From an uncultured Actinotalea sp. (GTDB lineage: Bacteria > Actinomycetota > Actinomycetes > Actinomycetales > Cellulomonadaceae): a DNA stretch of 19,928 bases. Below, one piece after another: positions 6,481 to 14,400 of this stretch. The DNA lies in NCBI RefSeq assembly GCF_946885855.1, contig NZ_CAMPHH010000021.1:1-19928 (forward strand). Direction: 5' to 3'. The position numbers and the translations under genes are program-made. Below the pieces are notes generated by a model, which searched no databases, had not been told where the DNA came from, and saw only the letters and a list, made by a program, of their open reading frames with translations. Every line of letters begins with the position of its first letter. Positions within the stretch are counted from its first letter, which is position 1.

Positions 6481-9400
6481 TCAGCGTCCCGTCGGACGCC
6501 GGGTGCCGACCTCCTGGCTCACGTGGCCGAACCGGTGCATCGTCCGGCTGATCGCCTGCTCGCGCAGCACGGTGAGCAGCTCCCGGCGCCCGCTGAGGAC
6601 GACGGGGGCGTCCAGGACGGTGACGTCGCCCACCCGCTCCGCCGCAGCCTCGCGCAGGCCCGGCGCGGCCCCGACCACCCGGACACGACCGGTGACGTCG
6701 CCGGAGCGCACGCGGGCGGCGAAGGCGGCGTCGTCCTCCTCGGCGTGGGTGCTCACCGTGACGGGCACGCCGGCGCGCTCCGCCGCGGCGAGGACCCGGG
6801 TGACGTGCCGGCCGCGCGCCCCGTCGCCGACGCGCACGGTGAGGTGATCCAGCGGCCGGTAGCGGAACACGTTCGCCTCGGCGTGCAGGCCGCTCGGGTC
6901 GTGCTCCACGCCGAGCTCCGTGGTCCAGACGCGCTCGTCGTCGGCGCGCGCGGCGGCGAGCCACGCGGCGTCGTCGGCGGGGACGCCCGGGGCGTCCTCC
7001 CAGCGACCGAGCTGCGCCACGTAGTTCGGACCGCCGGCCTTCGCGCCCGGTCCGACCGAGGACGCCTTCCAGCCGCCGAACGGCTGCCGCTGCACGATCG
7101 CCCCGGTGATGTGCCGGTTGACGTAGGCGTTGCCGACCTCGACCCGCCCGAGCCAGTGCTCGATCTCCCGCTCGTCGAGGGAGTGGATCCCGCCGGTCAG
7201 GCCGAACGGGACGGCGTTCTGCAGGTCGATCGCCTCGTCGAGGGTCTCGACCCGCATGACGCCGAGAACCGGGCCGAAGTACTCGGTGAGGTGGAACGCC
7301 GAGCCGGGACGCACGCCGTGCTTGACGCCCGGACGCCACAGCCGGCCCTCGTCGTCGAGCCGCTCGGGCTCGACGAGCCAGCGCTCACCGGCCTCGAGGG
7401 TCGTCAGCGCGTCGAGCAGCTTGCCCGAGGCGGGCTCGGTGAGCGGGCCGACCGTCGTGGACAGGTCCGTGGGCAGCCCGACCCGCAGCGACCGCACCGC
7501 GTCCGCGAGCTGGCGGTGGAGCCGGCGCGAGCGGCCGGCGCCCCCGACGAGGATGAGCAGGGATGCCGCGGAGCACTTCTGCCCCGCGTGCCCGAAGGCG
7601 GAGCGGACCGCGTCGGCGACGGCGAGGTCCACGTCCGCGGACGGCGTCACGACCAGCGCGTTCTTGCCAGAGGTCTCGGCGAGCACGTCGAGGTCCGCGC
7701 GCCACCCGCCGAACAGCCGGGCGGTCTCGATCGAGCCGGTGAGGATCACCCGCGCCACGTCCGGGTGGGTGACGAGGTGCCGGCCGATCTCGCCCTCGGG
7801 GGAGTCGACGACCTGCACGAGGTCGCGCGGCACTCCCAACTCGTCCATGGCGCGGTGGACGGCAGCGACCGCGACGCCGGCGCAGCGCGGGGTCGGCGGC
7901 GCGGGCTTGATGACGACCGGGGACCCGGCCGCGAGCGCGGCGAGCACCCCGCCGATGGGGATGGCGACGGGGAAGTTCCACGGCGGGGTCACGACCGTCA
8001 CGCCGTCGGGACGGAAGACGGCGTGCGGCACCGTGCCGTCGGCGAGCTCGGCGGCCCGCTCGGCGTAGTAGCGCGCGAAGTCGACCGCCTCGCTGACCTC
8101 GGGGTCGACCTCCGGCACGGTCTTGCCGGCCTCCTGGACCGCGGTCGCGACGAGGTCGCTGCGCGCGGCCTCGAGGTGGACCGCCGCGCGGTGCAGCAGC
8201 GCGGCGCGCTCCGTCGGCGGGACGCCCGCCCAGTGGTCCCGCACGGCGCGGGCCCGGGCGACCACCGCGTCGACGTCGGCGGTGGAGCGGATACGGATCG
8301 GCTCCGGCACCTCGACGCGGCGGGTGAGCACCTCCCGCGCCCACGCCCGCGACTCCGGCACCGCCGGGTCGGTGTCCGCCGCGTTCTCGAAGCCCTCCGG
8401 CGAGGGCGCGGCGAGGTCGACCGGCGGCCGCGGCGTCCGACGGCGCGCCGTGCCCACCGCGACGGCGTCCCGCACCGAGGCGTGGAACGCCTGCTCCTGG
8501 GCCCCGATGCCGTGAGGAGACCCGGGGCCGGCGGCGAACATCGCGTGCAGGAAGTTCTGCTCGGCGGCGTTCTCCTCGAGGCGCCGGACGAGGTAGGAGA
8601 TCGCGACGTCGAAGTCCTCCCGCGCCACGACCGGCGTGTAGAGGAGCACCTGGCCGCCCCCCGCGGCGACGGTGTCGCGCACCGCGCGCGCCTGCGCCGG
8701 CGCCATGCCCTGGAGCATCTCGACGTCCACGGCCTCGCTCACGCCCCGCTCGCCCGCGAGCAGGTGGGCCAGCGCGAGGTGGAAGACGTTGTGGCTCGCG
8801 ACCCCGATGCGCACCGCATCCGTCCGGGACGGGTCGAGCGCCCGGTCCAGCAGGCGCACGTAGGACGCGTCGACGTCCGGCTTGCCGGTGTAGGGCGCCT
8901 GGGGCCAGTCGTGCAGCTCGGCCTCGACCTGCTCCATGGCGAGGTTCGCGCCCTTCACCAGGCGCACCTTGATCCGGGCGCCGCCCGCCGCGACCCGGCG
9001 TCGCGCGAGGTCCGTGAGCTCCTCGAGCGCGTCGTGGGCGTCCGGCAGGTAGGCCTGGAGCACGATGCCCATCTCCGCGTCGGCGAGCTCCGGGTCCGCC
9101 AGGAGCTGCTCGAACACGGCGACCGTGAGCTGCAGGTCCCGGTACTCCTCCATGTCGAGGTTGAGGAACGTGCGGTGCCGGCGTGCCGTGAGGTACAGGG
9201 GCCGCAGCTTCTCCACCACCCGGTCCCGCGAACCGGTGGTGTCCCAGGTGGACAGCTGGCTCGCGACAGAGGAGACCTTGACCGAGACGTAGTCGACGTC
9301 GGGTCGCTCGACGAGCGCGGTGACGCGCCGCAGGCGGCTCGCGGCCTCCTCCTCGCCGAGCACGGCCTCGCCGAGCAGGTTGAGGTTGAGCCGGAAGCCC

Positions 9401-9819
9401 TCGCCGGTCACGCGCGCGATGTGGGCGCCGAGCCCCGGACCGGCGTCGGCGACCAGGTGACCGACCAGCTGCCGCAGGCGCAGGCGAGCGGCCGGCACCA
9501 CGACCTGGGGCAGCAGCGGCGCCACGAGGGTGCCGAGGCCCAGCAGCGCGCGGTCGGCCGGGTTGAGGAACCCGCCGGCGGCCTGCGTGTACGGCTTGAG
9601 GGCGGCGAGCTCGGCCGCCGCGGTGCGATCGTCCTCGGGTCGCGCCACCCGGTCCACGAACCGCAGCGCGAGCTCCAGGCCCGCGGGGTCGCCGACGAGC
9701 GAGGCGAGGCGTCCGGTCGTCCGCCGCTCGGCCGGGGTCTCGCCGGCGGCGGTCGCGTCCAGCCACGCGTGCGCGAGGCGGACGGCGGCGTCGGTGAGGT
9801 CGGTCACGGTGGCGGTCAT
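6481..9819 (-). CDS. putA: bifunctional proline dehydrogenase / L-glutamate gamma-semialdehyde dehydrogenase
   Basis: PutA oxidises proline to P5C with FAD, then glutamate semialdehyde to glutamate with NAD, channelling the intermediate. The product has 1112 residues. The proline dehydrogenase barrel spans about 90-450: DYVSVKVSSVASQL, RLVKGANLAMEQVEAELHDW, VASHNVFHLALA, YLVRRLEENAAEQNF. The aldehyde dehydrogenase part (about 500-985) has TPPWNFPVAIPIGG, the general-base Glu715 in LAETSGKN, nucleophile Cys749 in GQKCSA (34 residues apart as in the family) and TEYFGPVLGV. About 120 further residues form a C-terminal domain of the kind seen in longer PutAs. There is no N-terminal ribbon-helix-helix, so this is not a self-regulating PutA of the E. 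coli type. The ATG at 9817-9819 follows GAGG; the frame stays open upstream to 9957 but without homology. A PAS-AraC gene is divergent. Confidence 0.94.
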   Translation of the reverse strand: MTATVTDLTDAAVRLAHAWLDATAAGETPAERRTTGRLASLVGDPAGLELALRFVDRVARPEDDRTAAAELAALKPYTQAAGGFLNPADRALLGLGTLVAPLLPQVVVPAARLRLRQLVGHLVADAGPGLGAHIARVTGEGFRLNLNLLGEAVLGEEEAASRLRRVTALVERPDVDYVSVKVSSVASQLSTWDTTGSRDRVVEKLRPLYLTARRHRTFLNLDMEEYRDLQLTVAVFEQLLADPELADAEMGIVLQAYLPDAHDALEELTDLARRRVAAGGARIKVRLVKGANLAMEQVEAELHDWPQAPYTGKPDVDASYVRLLDRALDPSRTDAVRIGVASHNVFHLALAHLLAGERGVSEAVDVEMLQGMAPAQARAVRDTVAAGGGQVLLYTPVVAREDFDVAISYLVRRLEENAAEQNFLHAMFAAGPGSPHGIGAQEQAFHASVRDAVAVGTARRRTPRPPVDLAAPSPEGFENAADTDPAVPESRAWAREVLTRRVEVPEPIRIRSTADVDAVVARARAVRDHWAGVPPTERAALLHRAAVHLEAARSDLVATAVQEAGKTVPEVDPEVSEAVDFARYYAERAAELADGTVPHAVFRPDGVTVVTPPWNFPVAIPIGGVLAALAAGSPVVIKPAPPTPRCAGVAVAAVHRAMDELGVPRDLVQVVDSPEGEIGRHLVTHPDVARVILTGSIETARLFGGWRADLDVLAETSGKNALVVTPSADVDLAVADAVRSAFGHAGQKCSAASLLILVGGAGRSRRLHRQLADAVRSLRVGLPTDLSTTVGPLTEPASGKLLDALTTLEAGERWLVEPERLDDEGRLWRPGVKHGVRPGSAFHLTEYFGPVLGVMRVETLDEAIDLQNAVPFGLTGGIHSLDEREIEHWLGRVEVGNAYVNRHITGAIVQRQPFGGWKASSVGPGAKAGGPNYVAQLGRWEDAPGVPADDAAWLAAARADDERVWTTELGVEHDPSGLHAEANVFRYRPLDHLTVRVGDGARGRHVTRVLAAAERAGVPVTVSTHAEEDDAAFAARVRSGDVTGRVRVVGAAPGLREAAAERVGDVTVLDAPVVLSGRRELLTVLREQAISRTMHRFGHVSQEVGTRRPTGR

Positions 9820-9864
9820 CCGTGCATCCTCGCCCCGCGCCGCCGCGGCGTCTTGTACGGAGTC

Positions 9865-9891
9865 GACCCGACCCGTGGGGCGCCGGGTCAA
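9865..9891. promoter_or_regulatory. inverted repeat in the putA/araC-type divergent intergenic region
   Basis: GACCCG (9870-9875) and CGGGTC (9884-9889) form an inverted repeat with an 8-bp spacer. A further GACCCG at 9865-9870 gives a direct repeat of the left arm. On the minus strand TTGACC (9886-9891), a -35-like element for putA, overlaps the right arm, but no matching TAnnnT -10 is obvious. It is a candidate binding site for the divergent PAS-AraC regulator. AraC proteins more often use direct repeats, so the shape alone is not proof. Confidence 0.35.
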
Positions 9892-9929
9892 ATCGTCCGC
9901 CGACGCCGACCCGCCCGCCGCCGCCCCGG

Positions 9930-9935
9930 TAGGCT
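9930..9935 (+). promoter_or_regulatory. -10 box of the PAS-AraC regulator gene
   Basis: TAGGCT, identical to the satD -10 box, ends 9 bases before the ATG at 9945, so the mRNA would be leaderless or have a leader of a few bases. No ribosome binding site is visible. The -35 region (about 9907-9912) is poor, suggesting a weak or activator-dependent promoter. Confidence 0.5.
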
Positions 9936-9944
9936 CACCGCGCG

Positions 9945-10817
9945 ATGAAGCAGCCACCCGACGCCGACGACGGCGTCTCCCCGGCCGGGCACGCCGGCAC
10001 GGCGCGCACCCGGACCGACGGCGCGGCCGCGGCGACCTGGCCCGAGGGGGAGCGGCTGCTGGCGGCCCTGACGCCCGAGCTGCTCCGGCTCATGGACGAC
10101 CTCACCGGGACGATGTTCTGCGCCAAGGACACGACGGGGCGCTACGTCGCCGTCAACCAGGCCTTCGTCGACCGGACCAACGAGACCTCGCGCCGCGCCG
10201 TCGTCGGCCGCCGGGCGGAGGACCTCTTCGTGAGCCACCTCGCCGCGCACTACGCGGCCCAGGACGAGCAGGTCCTGCGCACCGGCCGCGCGCTGCACGA
10301 CGAGCTCGAGCTCATCCTGCGCCCGGGCGGGGCGCCCGGGTGGTACCTGACGTCGAAGGAGCCGGTGCGTGCGGGCGACGTCGTCGTCGGCCTGGTCAGC
10401 GTCTCGGAGGACCTGCGCACCTCCGACCCGGCCGACGTCGCGCTCAGCTCGCTCTCGCGCGTCGTGGCCCTCGTGCACGAGCGGCTCGGTGAGCCGGTGA
10501 CGGTCGCGGAGATGGCCGCCGCCGCCGGGTGCTCCGCGGCGGCGCTGGACCGGCGGATGCGCAAGGTCTTCTCGCTCTCGCCGCGCCGGTACGTGCTGCG
10601 CGCCCGCATCGACCGGGCCGCGGCGCTCCTGACCACGACGGACGAGCCGATCGCCGCGATCGCCACCGCCACCGGCTTCTACGACCAGGCCGTCCTGACC
10701 CGCACGTTCGGGCGCCTCACCGGGCAGACGCCCGCGCAGTACCGACGGTCCTCGCGCGAGGCGGGCGGCCGTCCACCGGCCGGGCACGGCGGCCCCGTCC
10801 CGGGCGGGGTGCAGTAG
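9945..10817 (+). CDS. AraC-family transcriptional regulator with N-terminal PAS domain
   Basis: The product has 290 residues. After a disordered N-terminus (1-35) comes a PAS domain (about 47-157: MDDLTGTMFCAKDTTGRYVAVN, FVDRTNETSRRAVVGRRAEDLF, GDVVVGLVSVSEDL). A double helix-turn-helix AraC domain follows (about 166-270: VTVAEMAAAAGCSAAALDRRMRKVF and FYDQAVLTRTFGRLTGQTPAQYRR). PAS-AraC regulators usually sense a small molecule or cofactor in the PAS pocket. The gene is divergent from putA with 125 bp between the start codons, so regulation of putA is the most economical guess; proline or a flavin-linked redox signal would be candidate inputs. That is inference from position. The stop codon TAG at 10815 is also part of the likely pyr operon -10 box. 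The start is supported by the -10 box at 9930. Confidence 0.85.
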   Translation: MKQPPDADDGVSPAGHAGTARTRTDGAAAATWPEGERLLAALTPELLRLMDDLTGTMFCAKDTTGRYVAVNQAFVDRTNETSRRAVVGRRAEDLFVSHLAAHYAAQDEQVLRTGRALHDELELILRPGGAPGWYLTSKEPVRAGDVVVGLVSVSEDLRTSDPADVALSSLSRVVALVHERLGEPVTVAEMAAAAGCSAAALDRRMRKVFSLSPRRYVLRARIDRAAALLTTTDEPIAAIATATGFYDQAVLTRTFGRLTGQTPAQYRRSSREAGGRPPAGHGGPVPGGVQ

Positions 10818-10820
10818 TGT
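10815..10820 (+). promoter_or_regulatory. probable -10 box of the pyr operon
   Basis: TAGTGT fits the actinobacterial TAnnnT pattern and overlaps the stop codon of the PAS-AraC gene. A start near 10827 would give a leader of about 52 bases, just long enough to hold the PyrR-binding hairpin. No clear -35 is seen; the sequence upstream is a GC-rich CCCCG/CGGGG hairpin (10793-10809) inside the end of the regulator gene. Confidence 0.45.
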
Positions 10821-10836
10821 CGGCGCCGTCAGACAT

Positions 10837-10871
10837 CCTTTAAGACCCGTCCCGTGAGGCGGGGAAGGAGG
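10837..10871 (+). promoter_or_regulatory. PyrR-binding RNA hairpin overlapping the pyrR ribosome binding site
   Basis: The leader contains GTCCCGTGAGGC (10849-10860), matching the PyrR-binding loop core UCCNGNGAGG. CCCG (10846-10849) pairs with CGGG (10860-10863) to make the stem. CCTT (10837-10840) can pair with AAGG (10865-10868), the first half of the ribosome binding site AAGGAGG (10865-10871), which sits 7 bases before the pyrR ATG. PyrR bound with UMP would stabilise the structure and hide the ribosome site. This is the translational mechanism demonstrated in Mycobacterium smegmatis, unlike the transcription attenuation of Bacillus. Confidence 0.85.
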
Positions 10872-10878
10872 TCGCCAG

Positions 10879-11493
10879 ATGTCCTCTGGCCCTGCCGTGC
10901 CCGGAGCTCCCCAGGAGCCGCCGCCCCCGCCCGCCGACGACGATGCCGGCACCGAGGTCCTCGGCCCGGCCGAGGTGCACCGGTCGCTCACCCGCATCGC
11001 GCACGAGATCCTCGAGCGCACCAAGGGCGCGCAGGACCTCCTGCTGCTCGGCATCCCCACGCGAGGCCTGCCGCTGGCGCGACGGCTCGCGCAGCGGATC
11101 GCCGAGGTCGAGCCCGGCGTCGACCCCGGGCAGCTCGCCGGGTCCCTGGACGTGACGATGTACCGGGACGACCTGCATCGGCACCCCACCCGCACCATCG
11201 GGCGCACCGAGCTGCCGGCCGGACGCTCCGTCGACGGCCAGGTGGTCGTCCTCGTCGACGACGTCCTGTTCTCCGGACGGACCATCCGCGCCGCGCTGGA
11301 CGCGCTCAACGACCTCGGCCGCCCGCGCGCCGTCCAGCTCGCGGTCCTCGTCGATCGCGGCCACCGCGAGCTGCCGATCCGCGCGGACTACGTCGGCAAG
11401 AACCTGCCGACGTCGCTCGTGGAGACGGTGCGCGTCCGGCTCGCCGAGACCGACGGCGTCGACTCCGTCCGCATCGCGGGGGGCAACCGATGA
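10879..11493 (+). CDS. pyrR: bifunctional pyr operon RNA-binding regulator / uracil phosphoribosyltransferase PyrR
   Basis: PyrR senses uridine nucleotides, binds pyr leader RNA and represses pyrimidine synthesis; many members also convert uracil and PRPP to UMP. The product has 204 residues. The conserved body starts near residue 25 ([26 protein letters not shown]), followed by [25 protein letters not shown], and the PRPP loop [15 protein letters not shown] with Asp127-Asp128. The first 24 residues are a Pro/Ala/Asp-rich extension beyond the usual 175-195 residue protein. The ATG at 10879 is set by the strong AAGGAGG upstream. A binding hairpin for its own product covers that ribosome site. 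The stop overlaps the pyrB start as ATGA, so repression here should pass on to the following genes. Confidence 0.96.
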   Translation: MSSGPAVPGAPQEPPPPPADDDAGTEVLGPAEVHRSLTRIAHEILERTKGAQDLLLLGIPTRGLPLARRLAQRIAEVEPGVDPGQLAGSLDVTMYRDDLHRHPTRTIGRTELPAGRSVDGQVVVLVDDVLFSGRTIRAALDALNDLGRPRAVQLAVLVDRGHRELPIRADYVGKNLPTSLVETVRVRLAETDGVDSVRIAGGNR

Positions 11494-12500
11494 CCGGCCT
11501 GCGCCACCTCCTGTCCGCCGCGGACCTGGACCGCGCCGCGGCGATCACCGTGCTGGACACCGCCGCGCAGATGGCCGCGACCCAGTCCCGGGAGATCAAG
11601 AAGCTGCCCACGCTGCGCGGGCGCACGGTCGTCAACCTCTTCTTCGAGGACTCGACCCGCACGCGGATCTCCTTCGAGGCCGCCGCCAAGCGCCTCTCCG
11701 CCGACGTCATCAACTTCTCGGCCAAGGGCTCGAGCGTGTCCAAGGGCGAGTCGCTCAAGGACACCGCCCTGACGCTGCAGGCCATGGGCGCAGACGCCGT
11801 CGTCATCCGGCACCACGCGTCGGGTGCGCCGCACCGCCTGGCGCACGCCGGGTGGGTGGACGCCGCCGTCGTCAACGCCGGGGACGGGACGCACCAGCAC
11901 CCGACCCAGGCCCTGCTCGACGCGTTCACGCTGCGCCGTCACCTGTCCGGTGGCGCGGACAACCCCGACGGCGTCGGTCTGGACCTGGCCGGGAAGCACG
12001 TCGCGATCGTCGGCGACGTCCTGCACTCGCGCGTCGCGCGGTCCAACGTGCTGCTGCTGCACACGCTCGGGGCGCGGGTGACGCTCGTCGCCCCGCCCAC
12101 GCTGGTGCCGGTCGGGGTCGAGGCGTGGCCGTGCGCGGTGTCGTACGACCTCGACGGCGTGCTGGTCGACCAGCAGCCGGACGCGATCATGATGCTGCGG
12201 GTGCAGCGGGAGAGGATGGGCGCCGGCGACGGCGCCGCCGGTGCGTCGCGCGCCACGAGCTTCTTCCCGAGCCCGCTGGAGTACACCCGGACCTTCGGTC
12301 TGGACGCGCGCCGGCTGCGGATGCTGCCCGAGCACGCGATCGTCCTGCACCCCGGGCCGATGAACCGCGGGTTGGAGATCTCCGCCGACGCGGCCGACTC
12401 CGACCGCGCCGTCATCGTCGAGCAGGTCGCGAACGGCGTGGCGGTGCGGATGGCGGTGCTGTACCTGCTGCTGGCGGGGGAGAGGGAGAGCTGGTCATGA
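11490..12500 (+). CDS. pyrB: aspartate carbamoyltransferase catalytic subunit
   Basis: This enzyme joins carbamoyl phosphate and aspartate to N-carbamoylaspartate, the committed pyrimidine step. The product has 336 residues. It carries the carbamoyl phosphate loop [13 protein letters not shown] (Ser55-Thr-Arg-Thr-Arg59), the 80s-loop residues SKGES (84-88), [14 protein letters not shown] (131-144, with His135) and the C-terminal [11 protein letters not shown]. No pyrI regulatory-subunit gene is present, as usual for actinobacteria, so nucleotide control probably works through PyrR and carbamoyl phosphate synthetase. An insert at about 244-258 ([13 protein letters not shown]) extends one loop. 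The ATG at 11490 overlaps the pyrR stop; the longer open frame back to 10854 is not homologous. It overlaps pyrC by 4 bp. Confidence 0.96.
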   Translation: MTGLRHLLSAADLDRAAAITVLDTAAQMAATQSREIKKLPTLRGRTVVNLFFEDSTRTRISFEAAAKRLSADVINFSAKGSSVSKGESLKDTALTLQAMGADAVVIRHHASGAPHRLAHAGWVDAAVVNAGDGTHQHPTQALLDAFTLRRHLSGGADNPDGVGLDLAGKHVAIVGDVLHSRVARSNVLLLHTLGARVTLVAPPTLVPVGVEAWPCAVSYDLDGVLVDQQPDAIMMLRVQRERMGAGDGAAGASRATSFFPSPLEYTRTFGLDARRLRMLPEHAIVLHPGPMNRGLEISADAADSDRAVIVEQVANGVAVRMAVLYLLLAGERESWS

Positions 12501-13843
12501 CCACGTACCTGCTGCGGGGCGCGGCCCCGCTGGGCGGCGACGCCACGGACGTCCTCCTCGCCGACGGGCGGATCGCCGCCCTGGGCCCCGACGCGAGAGG
12601 TGAGGCCGGCGACGCCGTCGTCGTCGACGCCGCGGGGTTCGTCCTCCTGCCCGGCCTGGTGGACCTCCACACCCACCTGCGCGAGCCCGGCCGGGAGGAC
12701 GCCGAGACCGTCGCGTCCGGCACGCGCGCCGCCGCGGCGGGCGGGTTCACCGCCGTCCACGCCATGGCGAACACCTCGCCGGTCGCGGACACCGCGGGCG
12801 TCGTCGAGCAGGTGTGGCGGCTTGGCCGCGACGCAGGCTGGGCCGACGTCTTCCCGGTGGGCGCGGTGAGCGTCGGGCTGGCCGGCACCCAGCTCGCCGA
12901 GCTGGGCGCGATGGCTCACTCGGCCGCGCGGGTGCGCGTCTTCTCCGACGACGGGCACTGCGTGCACGACCCGGTCCTCATGCGGCGCGCCCTGGAGTAC
13001 GTCAAGGCGTTCGACGGCGTCATCGCGCAGCACGCGCAGGAGCCGCGCCTGACGGTCGGCGCGCAGATGCACGAGGGCGTCGTCTCCGCAGAGGTCGGGC
13101 TCGCGGGCTGGCCCGCGGTCGCGGAGGAGGCGACCATCGCCCGCGACGTGCTGCTCGCCGAGCACGTCGGGTCCCGGCTGCACATCTGCCACCTGTCCAC
13201 CGCGGGCTCGGTCGAGATCGTCCGGTGGGCCAAGGCCCGCGGCATCGCGGTCACGGCCGAGGTGACGCCGCACCACCTGCTGCTCACCGACGAGCTCGCG
13301 CGCACCTACGACCCGCTGTACAAGGTCAACCCGCCGCTGCGCACCGCGGAGGACGTGGAGGCGCTGCGCGGTGCCCTGGAGGACGGCACGATCGACATCG
13401 TCGCCACCGACCACGCGCCGCACACGCGCGAGGACAAGGACTGCGAGTGGGCGGCCGCGGCGTTCGGGATGACCGGGCTGGAGACCGCGCTGCCGATCGT
13501 CGCGAGCACCATGGTCCAGACCGGCCGGATGACGTGGGCGGACGTCGCACGGGTGCTGTCGTCCGCCCCGGCGCGGATCGGGCGTGTCGACGCCGGCCCG
13601 GCCGCCCAGGGCCGGCCGGTCGCCGTCGGCGAGCCTGCGAACCTCACGCTCGTCGACCCGGCCGCGCGCTGGACGGTCGAGCCGCGCGCCCTGCGCAGCG
13701 CCAGCACGAACACCCCGTACGGCGGGCGAGAGCTGACCGGCCGGGTCGTGGCCACCTTCCTGCGCGGCCGCGCCACCGTGCTCGACGGCAGTCCGGTCGA
13801 GCCGGACGCGGCCGACCGGGCCGGTACGGCAGGTGCCCGGTGA
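12497..13843 (+). CDS. pyrC: dihydroorotase, class I
   Basis: Dihydroorotase cyclises N-carbamoylaspartate to dihydroorotate. The product has 448 residues, the long class I form of the amidohydrolase superfamily. It has the metal-binding HTHLREPG (His58, His60), the Asn/Arg-type substrate segment [23 protein letters not shown], and the catalytic Asp305 in ATDHAPH. The C-terminal [19 protein letters not shown] closes the small beta domain. The last 15 or so residues are Ala/Asp-rich and not conserved. The ATG at 12497 overlaps the pyrB stop and follows GGGAGAG. The stop overlaps the next GTG, giving a GTGA junction. Confidence 0.96.
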   Translation: MTTYLLRGAAPLGGDATDVLLADGRIAALGPDARGEAGDAVVVDAAGFVLLPGLVDLHTHLREPGREDAETVASGTRAAAAGGFTAVHAMANTSPVADTAGVVEQVWRLGRDAGWADVFPVGAVSVGLAGTQLAELGAMAHSAARVRVFSDDGHCVHDPVLMRRALEYVKAFDGVIAQHAQEPRLTVGAQMHEGVVSAEVGLAGWPAVAEEATIARDVLLAEHVGSRLHICHLSTAGSVEIVRWAKARGIAVTAEVTPHHLLLTDELARTYDPLYKVNPPLRTAEDVEALRGALEDGTIDIVATDHAPHTREDKDCEWAAAAFGMTGLETALPIVASTMVQTGRMTWADVARVLSSAPARIGRVDAGPAAQGRPVAVGEPANLTLVDPAARWTVEPRALRSASTNTPYGGRELTGRVVATFLRGRATVLDGSPVEPDAADRAGTAGAR

Positions 13844-14400
13844 ACGAGCGGACCTGGCTCGCGGTCGCCGTCCTGGCCGTCCTCTTCGCCATCGTCGTCG
13901 TGTCGATGCTCCGCTCGCTGCGCGCCAAGGAGCGGGCGTCCAGCGCGTCGGTCCCGCCGCCGCCGGAGGTACCCGACGCCGCGGCGCTCGGCACGGCGCG
14001 CACCGAGCCGCTCGAGGCGACCTACGTCTCGACGACGACGGCGCAGGACTGGCTCGAGCGCGTGCCCGGCCACACGATGGGTCGCCGCTCCGCCGCGGTC
14101 GCCCAGGTGTTCGACGCCGGCGTGACCCTGCTGCGGACGGGGGAGCGCGACCTCTTCCTGCCCGCGGCGGACCTCGTCGACGCGCACCGGTCAGCCGGGC
14201 AGGTGGGCAAGTACCCGGGCCGGGAGGGCCTCGTGGTGCTGCGCTGGACGCTGCGGGACGACGACGGCGACCTCACCCTGGACACCGGCCTGCGGCTGCG
14301 CCACCGCGCGGATGCCGACCTGCTCGTGGCGACCGTCGAGCGCCTGGTCGCCGAGCGCGGCGACGCCGGACCCACCCCTTCGACCGAGGAGCCCCGATGA
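13840..14400 (+). CDS. conserved pyr-operon membrane protein with PH-like domain
   Basis: The product has 186 residues and no assigned biochemical role. One N-terminal membrane helix (about 6-24) is followed by basic residues, then a Pro-rich linker and a beta-rich cytoplasmic domain (about 58-172: [74 protein letters not shown]). That pattern matches bacterial PH-like domains. A gene of this type sits between pyrC and carA in mycobacteria (Rv1382) and Streptomyces, so the position is conserved. Both ends overlap neighbours by 4 bp (GTGA with pyrC, ATGA with carA), which indicates tight co-expression. A role tethering or modulating pyrimidine enzymes at the membrane is conceivable but unsupported. 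Confidence 0.8.
   Translation: MNERTWLAVAVLAVLFAIVVVSMLRSLRAKERASSASVPPPPEVPDAAALGTARTEPLEATYVSTTTAQDWLERVPGHTMGRRSAAVAQVFDAGVTLLRTGERDLFLPAADLVDAHRSAGQVGKYPGREGLVVLRWTLRDDDGDLTLDTGLRLRHRADADLLVATVERLVAERGDAGPTPSTEEPR

Noticed and set aside
6323..7339. Extension of the EAL-gene frame far upstream, overlapping the putA coding region
   Set aside because: The extension is Arg/Gly/Ala-rich shadow sequence of putA in another frame with no domain; the conserved protein begins after the GTG near 6322.
6469..9948. A 1159-codon open frame on the plus strand opposite putA
   Set aside because: It mirrors the codons of putA on the other strand, is rich in Arg/Val/His/Asp repeats typical of antisense high-GC frames, and has no recognisable domain.
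10793..10809. CCCCG/CGGGG hairpin at the end of the PAS-AraC gene as a terminator
   Set aside because: It lies inside the coding region before the stop codon and only five pairs are formed; in this GC content it is likely chance.
9888..11309. Long minus-strand frame opposite the PAS-AraC and pyrR genes
   Set aside because: It lies antisense to two well-supported genes and crosses the pyr leader; composition is that of a shadow frame.
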